Below are positions 1 to 9,874 of a stretch of 64,000 nucleotides of DNA, in pieces. Origin of the DNA: Acephala macrosclerotiorum (taxonomy: Eukaryota; Ascomycota; Leotiomycetes; Helotiales; Mollisiaceae); assembly GCA_014904845.1 (NCBI GenBank), contig MU119203.1, forward strand, positions 682,001-746,000. Reading direction: 5' to 3'. The translations under genes were made by a program, and so were the position numbers. The notes under the pieces were generated by a model. The model did not search any database, had not been told where the DNA came from, and was given only the letters and a program-made list of their open reading frames with translations. Position 1 is the first letter of the stretch, and the number at the start of each line of letters is the position of its first letter.

Positions 1-2814
1 TTTCGTTGAATGTAAGTCCAGACAAAGGAACCAAAGTCCACGGTCGAGATTGTCCATCTGCTATTGTAGCCGCTTATTCAGCGCTGCAATTTGCCCTTTT
101 TCGGGATGTTGGTGTTGAGCTGCCGCCGATATGTCGTACGCAGCTTCCGGTTGGCAGATAGAACTGATGTATGCTCCCTGAGCACGTTGCTCGAGGTACG
201 TCTGCTTGTAGGAGTCTGATTTCGGATCAACCAGACCTAAGCGCTTGCCTTGCCCTTTTTGCGAAAGCACAATCCCATTTCCGGTCTCATCCACTGCTAG
301 CTTGCATCCGTTGAACAGCAGAAGAGTATTCGGCGTAAGGGACTCTGTAGGCTTAACTAGCAGCTTGGCCTTTTGCAGCTCAGAGTCCTTTAGTTCCATA
401 AAGGCCTAATCTCCTAGGATGAGCGTATCGTCGGTTTGCATACCGACTATCCCGAATGGGGTATAGTTACCCTTCGTAATGAGTAGACAAAAATCGAAAG
501 TTGAGGGTTCCATCGAGAGCTTGTCTCTGTGGTGGGCACTATACGTCCCATACTAGTGCATTCTCGCTTTCGGGACTCCGTAGAGGGGCTTAACCACCTT
601 GAAAACGACGTTCGGTGGGAGCTCATCCGTCATTTCCTTCGAAGGCCTGGCGAAGATAACACGTGCTAGTGGGGTTGTTGATTGCACGTATGCTTGGGTG
701 ATGTCTCTCAAGTAAAGGCTGATCCCTTTGGATTTGAGAGATGGAGCTAAAGCGACGATGATTCGTTGATTGATGCGCTGGATGGTCGGGGATTGAGTCA
801 GTACTGTCTTCTTGCCTTCATCGTTGAATGCTTAAATCACAAGACGAGATTTCTCGTATAGAGTTGCCGTTCCCATGCCTTTGACCTCGTCTACTAGTTT
901 TGAGCCGAAGATCCATTGGTTGCTAATCTCCTTCGAGTTATTGGGAATCAGTTTAAAGACTCTTTTCGCGATTAGTCCATCAATTTCCTTTCTACGGGAA
1001 ACTGCGAACGGATCGCCTGGGGTAGTAATGATCCCTTTTGCGCGAAGGTCTATAGACAATTGCTTATCTCTAGTCTCTTTCTCGGTCAAGTAAGCTTCGA
1101 AAGCTTCTATATCTATGCAAGTTGTCATGTAGATGTGTTCGTCGGGACTGGGAACGTAGAAAGGGATCTTTACTGCAATTCGAGATGGGCGTGGGTTCTC
1201 CTTCGGAGTATACGGGGTTTTCTCGGCCGAGCGGGGTAAATCAGGCATGTCTTCCCCTGTTCTCGGACTCTTTTTAGAGGGGTTTGATTCTGGGTCTAGA
1301 TCCTCTGGCAAGTTTTCTCTTAATGAATGATCTTCTGGTTGCTCTCCGGGTTGCTCGGGGTCTTGGTAGAATGGTTTCACCGCAGTACTGCGGAAGCTCC
1401 TTAGTCTATTTGGCAATTGTAGTTGATATGTCTTTTCATCTACTGCCAAAAGCGTGTACGGTTCTCTCCATCCTTTGCCTTCTTTTCAAATAAGCACGTC
1501 TGAATTTAGGGGTAGATCGGCCAAGTGATGGTTTTGTGGACTATTTCTCATCTGTAGAGCGTCGTTGATTTGGCGAGTAGCGTGACATTCTCGGACCGCG
1601 GTTATTGCACTTTCTACCGCCTTAGCTCTAGCGGCAATTGATGCTGTAAGCGCGTCCCATTGTGACATTCGAGGGTAGGCGCCGAAGACAAGAAGTGTAA
1701 GGATAATGCCGTTCGATCCCGCCGTATCATTGACTGCTTTGATCGCCATTTGAAGTCGCTTTTTCTTCCGCAAATCGGGGAGTTCTCGAAGTAGTATATT
1801 ATACGTACGCCTCAATGGAGCGTGGTACCTCTCTATTAGACCAATCGAGTTGTGGGCCTCTACCGGCATAGTCTTCGAGTCGATGTCTATACTCTTAGCG
1901 TTGTCGCGGAATTCCTTAGAATTGAAGTTCGTTCCGGGGTTATGAATAGCAAATGCCGGTGGTCCAAGGTAAACGTCGATCTAGCACGCTCGGAAAGCGT
2001 TTTATGCCTCTTTCGTCGATATATCTACAAGGAACCTCGCGGTTTGAAATGCTGTAGCCTCGTTTACGACCTGGAGTACTGGCTTCTCGTCGATCCACAA
2101 TACGTCTAAATAGACGGAGTGATTAAAGTCATGGTCGTCGCGCAGTGTAAACTTGAAGCGACCGGGGGATTTACTATTCATTTGACATTATTGGCAGAAC
2201 CTCGCTATCTTCTTAATTTCTTTGAAGTTCGTGGGATGTCCTCCACGCTCTAGTACTCGCGCGAATCTGGCGGCCGATGGGTGTTCGAAGCGCTTGTGTA
2301 ATCGTCTGAGCTCCGTCTCAGTCAAGTGGCAAGTAGTGAGGCCGGCCCCTGCCATAGAAACCTTACAGCTGCTATAAACCAAGCTTTCGAGTAGATCAAG
2401 TAGCATCCAAGGATGTTCAAACGCTCTAATAATAGGCGTACGCCGTCCATCCCGGACAAGCACGTTGTCAAGGTTGTCGAATCTAACTCGCAGTCTGTCT
2501 ATGTCTTGAAGGCACAGTAGGAAAGGTACGTCTGCTGGGACCACGTGAAACGTAACACGTCCAATTGGCGTGTCGACGTCGATAGTCCCAAGAGATGAAG
2601 TTTCGCCGATTTTAAACTTGATTACTGCCTTTTTAGCTCTAGATTTGTCCAATTTGACGTTCCGAATCCGTTGAAGAGCCAGGTACTGGCCTTCGCCGGC
2701 AATCGATCGTTGGACGGCGCCAGTATCGACTATAATGCCCATGAAAACGTCTAATGCGTAGCGGCTCGTCAAGTACGCCTCTGTATTAGTGGACATCGGA
2801 GGCGGTCTCGGCTA
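1..2814 (-). pseudogene. copia pol: protease, integrase, reverse transcriptase (broken)
   Basis: Reading leftwards, 2796-2188 holds a retropepsin-like core (IIVDTGA) followed by the GAG-pre-integrase segment (LRRLHKRFEHPSAARFARVL). The integrase core spans about 2187-1490, with the first acidic residue in YLDVLWID, a PGTNF motif in which the usual Asp before it is Asn, and the Glu of GLIERYH. The RT lies from about 1100 to the left edge: the N-terminal WIFGSKLV region, the catalytic Asp in LRDITQAY, and the active-site motif MQTDD, which is a common fungal copia variant of YVDD. Stops at 2188, 2002, 1981, 1486, 832, 553, 406 and 61 interrupt it. At several of them the expected family residue is Gln, Arg or Trp, the codons that RIP turns into stops. 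Not functional. Confidence 0.88.
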
Positions 2815-4119
2815 CATTGCGGTACTCGATATCGTATAGTAAATTGATTGGCGATCGAGTAATTCGATGATTTTAGGTCCATTAATCGTACCGTGGGATA
2901 TCATGAAGTAATTGGTCGATCGCGTGACATCGTTTTCGTGTAAATCTCTTTCCCTGGCAAGTTCAACGACGAATTGTTCGTATTTCTCAGCGATATCGGG
3001 GTCTAGTCTTTCGAACTCAATCACGAATTGAGTCATCTTGTCTTTGTCGAACGATCTCGACTTCTTAAAGCCGTCGTACGCTCTTTTTCTTTCTTCTAGC
3101 GTATGGCGAGTACTCCAACAATCCGGGTTCTCACAGACGAAGCACTTCTTCCCGTTTTGGTATGTTGTCGGCCTCTTGTGACTAGTCCGGTCGCTATATC
3201 GAGTGCTTTTACCGTGATATTTGCGGTCTGCGAAGTATGATCCGGTCATGTCTCGGTAGGCTTCTCTTTTTCCGACTATAAAGGTCCTAGAAACTGTTTT
3301 TACTTTTGCTTGGAGTGAAATCGCGTTGCGGACGTCTTCGCATGTCGCTTGGAAGTTCGGTAAGGGTCGAAGGAGCGCCTGGTGGCACTCTGGTACGCTT
3401 CGGCAAGCGTGGTAGAGCTTGTCCCGTATAGTGGTCTCTGTTCGCATGTCCGGGCGTAGGTCAAGCTGTTTCTGGATCAGTTCTTGGCGCAGTATCTCGA
3501 AGCATTCGAGGGTCGTCTTATCTGGGTTTTGCGCTCGAACTGACGCGAGTGTAATCGTGTTCCACCAATTGAGTATCTTGTTCCGGCGTTCTTCGGTCTC
3601 GAAGTTCGACCTTACAATCTCAATCATTTTGTCGAAGGGCAGGCCTTTCCTAGCGAGCTTCTGGTAATAGAACTCGCTAGCCTCGTCGGCAAATATAGTC
3701 GAGAACGCGTCACGGTAGTTCTCAGGTCTAACGCTTGCTTTCGGACATAAGTCTTCGAATACTCGTATAGACATATTTAATGAGTCTTCTCCTCCGTAGT
3801 ATTTGAGCTTGTCGTCGTAGATCTTCATGAGAGTAGTTAATTCTCTGCCGAGGCTGGGTACTGCTTGATTCTCGCGATTGAAGTTGTATATTGATCGATT
3901 AGAATCCTCTGGCAGCTTTTCAGTTTCTGGTGATGGTAGGAACGACGGGTTTCGTTTCGAGTCCTCGTTCTTTGGCGGCAAATCTAGTAACAATGTCCTA
4001 TTGCGCTCTTGGAGTTGTTTTTGGAGTGTCGTACGTTCGAGTAGCGTCGTCTGCTCTATAGAAGGTCCTGTGGCAAGTCTTGGTGATTGAGGAGAAGGGT
4101 TCGGAGGTGCCAATGCCAT
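2815..4119 (-). pseudogene. copia gag-like polyprotein segment with CCCH knuckle
   Basis: A 434-residue open stretch with the profile of fungal copia Gag: a Pro/Ser/Glu-rich N-terminus, a helical capsid-like centre (FEDLCPKASVRPENYRDAFS onwards), and a basic region ending in a Cys/His knuckle of spacing CX2CX4CX4H (CFVCENPDCWSTRH). It is terminated by an in-frame TAG at 2812, directly upstream of the protease segment in the same frame, so gag and pol were originally one polyprotein. The frame also stays open upstream of the ATG at 4119 up to TAG at 4198 and again to TAG at 4249, so the true start probably lay further upstream. Assignment as Gag rests on position and the knuckle rather than on an exact family match. 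Confidence 0.75.
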
Positions 4120-4686
4120 TTCTTTAATCTTCTCGATAGGAATGGCGGAAAACGCTAGCTTTCGGGCTTGCTTTGCCTCTGGATCGATTGTATTCTTCTA
4201 TGAGTTGAAGTTTTTTGCTAAGCTTATTTCCACAATTTTTTTATGCGGCTACTTTGATTGTCCCTTCTCATTTGCGATGTCTGCCAATACTCTTGAGACC
4301 TTGGTAAATCGTTTTTTCGATATCTATACTTCGTTCATTCGCAACGTCTCACGTAGCTTTCTCCTCGTGTCTCCGTCTATCCTCTTCTCAAACATTTCCT
4401 CTGTCCATTCTGGAAATGCTTCTTTATATTCCACTTATAATCTATGGTCCCGATTACCCCTCGCCTTGAAACTCTGTATCCATTCCAATGTGTATTGTAT
4501 CGAATCGAGGGGTAGAAAGGGTGGTGGGGGAGCCTCTCCCTGATTAGAGCCGTGCTCTGAGAGTGTGTGGTCGTGCTCTCGGAGAGCATCTTATCGAGTC
4601 GTATCGTGCCCGGTAGATATATTGGTTCGACGAGTCTTCGTATCGGGCTCGTGAGAATTGTTTTTTTTTTTTTTTTTTTTTGGTAT
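4120..4686 (-). other. Retroelement leader region with 21-nt T tract
   Basis: Between the gag start and the probable LTR. It contains the two in-frame stops at 4198 and 4249, direct continuation of the gag frame, and an uninterrupted run of 21 T (4661-4681; A on the element strand) immediately inside the LTR border. I could not recognise a primer-binding site complementary to initiator tRNA-Met next to the LTR. The A tract occupies that position. Confidence 0.5.
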
Positions 4687-5203
4687 TGTTTAACAAGTTA
4701 CAATAAAGTACTCGTTGTTAATACGCGATGGAGCGTGGAGTAGAGGATCAATCAGTTTCAGGCCGGGGAAAACAAGGCGGGCGTGGGATCGCAATATCCT
4801 TTGGAGATCTGGTAGTCTCTTTTAGTACAAGCAAAAGCTACTCTCTCTCACGTTCAATTGAACCAGTAGATTGCGTACAATCTGAGTTTTTTTGTTCGAT
4901 CGATTTTATTCAATTGCTGCCTCTTCGTAAGTAACCTTGCTGCTCTGTGGTCGAACGAGTTCAACCACTGATCAGTGTTAAAACGTCCGAGGACAAATCA
5001 CGAAACACTAAGATCTTAGTCTGGTGTCAATGATTCAATTCTGTCTGCCTCTTCTCAGAAGAAGCATCCCTCTACCTATATAATTAAACAGAGTGGACGT
5101 AAGATTAAAGAGTGGACGCTAGGGCAATTGTTGCCAAGGGCAATAGAGATCATAGCTAGATCATCTAGCCGATCGCCTAAGCGATCACATGATTGAACCG
5201 ACA
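4687..5203 (-). repeat. Probable 5' LTR of the copia element (about 517 bp)
   Basis: The segment starts TGTTTAACAAG and ends CCGACA on the plus strand, giving the TG...CA termini expected of LTRs. On the element (minus) strand it holds a TATA-like TTATATAGG near 5080, with AATAAAAT near 4907 as a possible polyadenylation signal. GC content is close to that of the element and drops abruptly at its outer edge, where the AT-rich block begins. The second LTR is not in the window, so the borders cannot be confirmed by comparison. Confidence 0.5.
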
Positions 5204-7230
5204 ATTATAATCAATAATTTGTTAAACGTTAAAATACGAAAAAGAATATATTAATTATAAAAAAATCAATTTTTAAAATCGAAAAAAGAAAATTTATCGT
5301 TATTTAAAATATTATATTTTTTAATTCGATTTTTTTTTCAATATTTACTTTTCAATATTAAAAATATTTCAATATTTAATATTAATTTAAATTTTTTTAC
5401 TTTCAATATATATAATCTCGTTATCAATTTTTTTTTTTATACGTCGCGAAATTTTATTTTTATTTTTATTTTCGATTCAAATTATTTCTATTAAAAAAAA
5501 CGTAATAAATTAATTTAAAAAATATATATTAAATAATAAAATTGTTTCGAGTCGTATTTATAATATTAAAAATATTATTATTATTATTAATCGAAAGTTT
5601 ATTAAAATCAAATAATTCAAATCAAATAATATTATTAAACAATTAATTTCTTTAAATATTTTTATTAAAATAATTTATTTGATTCGAAATTTTTTTTTTA
5701 ATTTTAAAGCAAATTATAAAAAAATACAAATCGTTATTTAAAGAATTTTAATTTTTAAAAACTCTCGAAAACAAATTAATTTTTTAAAGTTATATTAACA
5801 AATAAAAAAAAAAATTTAATAAAATATATAATACAAAATATAATTTTAATTTTAAAGAATATAATAATTATTTTAATAAATATTAATATTTTTTTTTTTA
5901 TTTGCGATTAATTTAAAATATCGATTTATTTTTTATATTTAAAACTTATAAAAAATAAAATAATTTAATTTAAAAATATTAAAAAAAAACTTAAAAATAA
6001 ATAATAATAAAAAAATAATAATTTTTTATATATACTTTTAAATATCGTTTCAATGTTTAAATAAAATATATTATATTATATTTGCAAATAAAATATATAA
6101 AAAAATAATATTTAATTATTTAAATTATATTATATACATATAATTATAATACGAAAAATAAATATTTAAAATATTGAATATAAAATTTATACAATTTTAT
6201 TTCTCGAGTTATAATTTTTAATAATAATTTTTTTTTATTTTAATAATATATTTTGAATTTCGATATTTTTGAAATATTTTTTAATTTTATATTAAATAAT
6301 TTTTTTTATTTTTATTTTTCTAATAATCTATTTCAAAAACGATTAATATAATCTATAATTTTTTTTTTTTTTTTATAATAGTGCCGTATATATACTTTGA
6401 AATCTTTAAAACTTTTTTTAATAAAATTGAAATCAAAAAAATATAATAATAAAAAACGAAAATAGACTTTTTTTTTTGATATATTTTTTTAATATTATTA
6501 ATATTCGAATAATAAATCGAAATATTATTAAAAATAATAACAAATCTCAAAATAAAATAAACGTTATAAATAGAAAATAATTCGTCGATAATAAAATTCT
6601 CGAATAAATCTTTTGTATTAATATTTTCGAATATTCTAAAAATTATATAATTATCAAAATTATATTTCGTTATAATAAAAACTCTTTTTCTATTTCGTAA
6701 TCAACGTTAAACAATAATTCGAATTCTATTTTCAAATTATTCGTATTAACAATTACTAATCTTATTATCGCTTTTTAATTCATTTACACATACAATTTGA
6801 TTTATCGTAAAATATTAAAAATTGTCTTATTAATATATTTTCAATTTTTGATTTCTTTAAACAATTTCTATTTTAAACTTTTTTCGTATAATCTTTATTC
6901 GTTTAAATATATGCGAGATTGTTTATTATATTACATCGATATCGAATATATCGAATAAAAAAACTTTGATTTCGTTTTAATAGAATTATAACTTTTTCTC
7001 TAATAATAATTTTATAATTTGCTTCATTTTTTAAATAATTACTCTTCGAAAATCTTTTATACGTTTTCCCAATAACAAATCAACTAAAACACGCTTTTTA
7101 TAGTTGTAAATCGTTGCAAAACTATAATTATAATTAAATGCAAATTAGTAACAATAATCGATAGTAATGCGTGTATTCGACTCGAGAAATAAAACTTCGA
7201 TAGTAGTAACGACGTTTAAATGCAGTCGAA
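5204..7230. repeat. AT-rich, RIP-saturated block
   Basis: About 2 kb made almost entirely of A and T with long homopolymer runs and no plausible coding frame. Most of the remaining G residues sit in CpG, usually as TCG, while CpA and TpG are scarce and TpA is very common. RIP mutates C mainly in CpA, so this residual pattern points to saturation by RIP of an older repeat rather than to CpG deamination. Any original element is no longer recognisable by eye. Confidence 0.8.
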
Positions 7231-8598
7231 GGGCCATTTTATATGTTTGATCTTTCTTCTATTAATAAATGACATCTTCCTCTTTATTTTGAGCTATTTA
7301 CTTATTTGATTGAGCGTGTAGTTGTAAAGTTATTCGCGCCGGCGTTGGTAGGTAAAACTCGCGGTTGGGGCTCGAGACATAAAAACGCGTCTCGATTAAA
7401 TTTTGGTGTTTTCAAGCTAGTTATTGGTAGGGCTGTAGAGCCTCTAACTTTGCCTCGCCAATCATAACCTTCCGAAGTGAGCCAATTAGGAAAATCTAAG
7501 GCCATCAAGCCGCCTCCACACCTTATTTGCACTTCCTCCTCTACGCCCTAGGAATTACCTACGATGAAAACAAAAAAGATCTTTCTATAGCTAGTGTTTT
7601 TCGACTTCCTTGAAATATAAACAGTCGCTGTTAAACTTGTACCTGAGCTCAGCATTGTCAGCTGCCAAATGGAAGTCCGGACAAGATCGCCAGGTCACGT
7701 CGCATGAAAAATAGCTCAATCGCGATCAATCGCTCTCACTGCTGAGATTATAATATCAAAGCTGTACCCAATCCAACTGCATCAATTGTAAGCTGGGCTG
7801 TTCTTATTCTGCACGTTTCGGTGCTCAAAAACATTCCCCGCACTGTAAGAGTCTGTATCCACTCAGAAATCCTTGGCCAAGAGGATCGTCAGCCCTAGGC
7901 TGCGCATTGGGCTGAGAAACCTTAGGTATCGTGTTATTGCTGTTGTCAGCATTTTAAATGCTAAGATACTCAGGTTCTTTCTCAGTCCGAGAAATACATA
8001 CATTCTATGCCTTTCCGATGAACATGTACATGAGTAAAACGACTTAAGACGAGGGGATAGATTCACGATTTGACCTCAAATAACATCCTAGTCGGAAACC
8101 CAACACGTGTTAGAGGAGCTTGAAAATTTTCAAGTCGGACGAGATTGGAACAAGAATTTTCGCACGGGAGGTCGTAGACTGATGTGAGATGTTCCTTGAA
8201 CCCTGCAACTTGCGGCTTTGAAGGTAAAAACACCTCGCTTAGGAAAAGGAGGCAGGCGAGATCCTGTTTGTGCCTTCCTGAGATGAAAATACAGTTTGAT
8301 AAGGCTGAAGCATCTATGTACTTCAGCATTCTCGCAGGTCAGGATGGTATTTCATACCCCCGAGATGAAATGACGCCCTCAGCGGTAGGAACGTAGGCGT
8401 GCTGTACTATTTATCACGCGATTGATAGGTTTGCTTTGGATAATGAAGGCTTTTTAGTGCTCCCCATGAAGCGCGTTCCTCTATATCAGACAGATATCAA
8501 ATCTAGAACACACTACTCATGGCTTGGGTTGCGCAATCGCCCCTGTGTCTGAGATTTTATCAAATATCAATCTTTCGCAACACACCCCATCACATAAT
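7231..8598. other. Transition region, no recognisable gene
   Basis: Composition returns to genic levels. Only short open frames are present, for example one on the minus strand at 7532-7302 and two at 8329-7863. None has a motif I recognise or a plausible exon structure. Possibly decayed sequence next to the AT-rich block. Confidence 0.4.
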
Positions 8599-9872
8599 AT
8601 GAATCCTCACGTCAAAAACAAGGGCAACTTTGCCGAGCTCCTTCGAGAACTTCGGGATCAAATTTCAGGAGATTTCTGTGTCGCGTTGCATCCGCGACAC
8701 TAAAACGACCCTGTCATCTTGCGAACATGTAAGCAAATATCCCACGAGGTTACCGAGAAGCTCCACAAAGACATTATCATAAAAACCAAGCTTGAGCTAC
8801 GTACAACGTCAAACTTGGTTCATTGTCGAACCTCCACGCTTGGGAAGCTGTCCCGTCGAATATCTACAGCAGCATGGGCCGACCAACTTGGCATGGAACG
8901 TGATTTCAGCGGTCAAGATCGAGATCGATGCTCCGAGACAAAAGGATTTAGAGAGCTTATCTGCTTATTGTGGAAAATAAGTCATATTTGAGCTAGAGAT
9001 AAACAGATTCAGAGACGTCCCCTCAGCTTGAACAGTGCTAAAAGCTGCTAGGTCTGAGATCTTGTTGGCATTCTTCACGAGGCTCAGCAACTGCCCAGGA
9101 CAACTATCCATCTCCTTGACACCCCACGAGCAAGGTGGTGGTTCAAGGAAGAGATTATCGGTAACAATGGGCATACGATTGAAATTGTGACAGCTGCAGC
9201 GCGCAAAAATCGACGTGGAGCTCTGAAGCATCACTTCGTTATAGTCCTGCTCCCCTTCCTCCTCACCGAGTCAATCACCTTAGAGGATATGCATGTACCC
9301 AAGCAAATGGAGTATTTCATGGAATTTTAATAAATAGAAAGCCAGATCTAGCTATGGAAGATATACGAAAGGAATATCAAAAAGAACTTTCTATGAGCTC
9401 GATTGTTTGCTCGATACCGAGAGCGGTCCCGCAGCAGCTATGATGCGCTTGCATCGCTTCAGCGTCCGGTACGACAATGGATTTGGAAGCCATTCGAAAC
9501 GCATGGCTGAGCAACAATGCTTGTACTGAGAGGGTACTGTTAAGTCTTTCGACATCGAGACGTTGAGGAAGAGATTCCATTTCATGCAGGCAATGAAGCC
9601 CTTTACAAACGAGAAATGGGAACCAATATGGTTTTGATGTAACAAAGAGGAAGCTAATACGTGTTCCTGTGACTAAGGTACCTCTCGAATACAGTGCTGA
9701 TGGGTGGGACCCAGAGTCCTGGCACGAACACTACCTATTTGGAATCCGAAACCTGATGCCCGGCCTTCAGTCCAAGGACTCGAGGCCCGAGCTTCGATTT
9801 AGGGATGAAGGATATTGGGATAATCATCTTGAAATGATATTGAATCGACTGTCGGCTGAAGACAAAGCATAA
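8599..9872 (+). pseudogene. 2EXR/F-box-like fungal protein, broken
   Basis: The first ATG opens a frame with FAELLRELRDQI, resembling the 2EXR domain start, then a TAA at 8701, then in the same frame LRTCKQISHEVTEKL, a pattern typical of fungal 2EXR/F-box-like proteins. Coding-like sequence continues in frame 2 from about 8790 (WFIVEPPRLGSCPVEYL, NVISAVKIEID) to TAA at 8979. It resumes in frame 2 at about 9395-9632 (FGSHSKRMAEQQCLY, then TGA, then SFDIETLRKRFHFMQAMKPF), and finishes in frame 3 from about 9633 to the TAA at 9870 (KVPLEYSADGWDPESWHEHY). At least two frame changes and several stops make a functional gene unlikely; some breaks between 8980 and 9390 could be introns. The family call is by pattern and is moderately sure. 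The 3' end meets the convergent kinase remnant with only two bases between the stops. Confidence 0.6.
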
Positions 9873-9874
9873 TT

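Larger units (their letters stand above)
1..5203 (-). mobile_element. Ty1/copia LTR retrotransposon, 5' part, RIP-degraded
   Basis: Gag, protease, integrase and reverse transcriptase segments follow one another on the minus strand in the order PR-INT-RT that defines Ty1/copia elements. The element starts near 5203 with a probable LTR and runs off the left edge inside the RT region, so RNase H and the 3' LTR lie outside the window. The whole gag-pol stretch is in a single frame (minus strand, lowest codon coordinate equal to 1 modulo 3) but is cut by eleven in-frame stops (lowest plus coordinates 4249, 4198, 2812, 2188, 2002, 1981, 1486, 832, 553, 406, 61). No frameshift is needed. Nonsense without indels is what RIP (C-to-T on either strand) produces, so this is a dead copy. 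Confidence is high for the class; the exact element boundaries are inferred. Confidence 0.9.

Noticed and set aside
6353..6550. Ile/Lys-rich open frame in the AT block
   Set aside because: Composition follows directly from A/T runs; no protein-like pattern.
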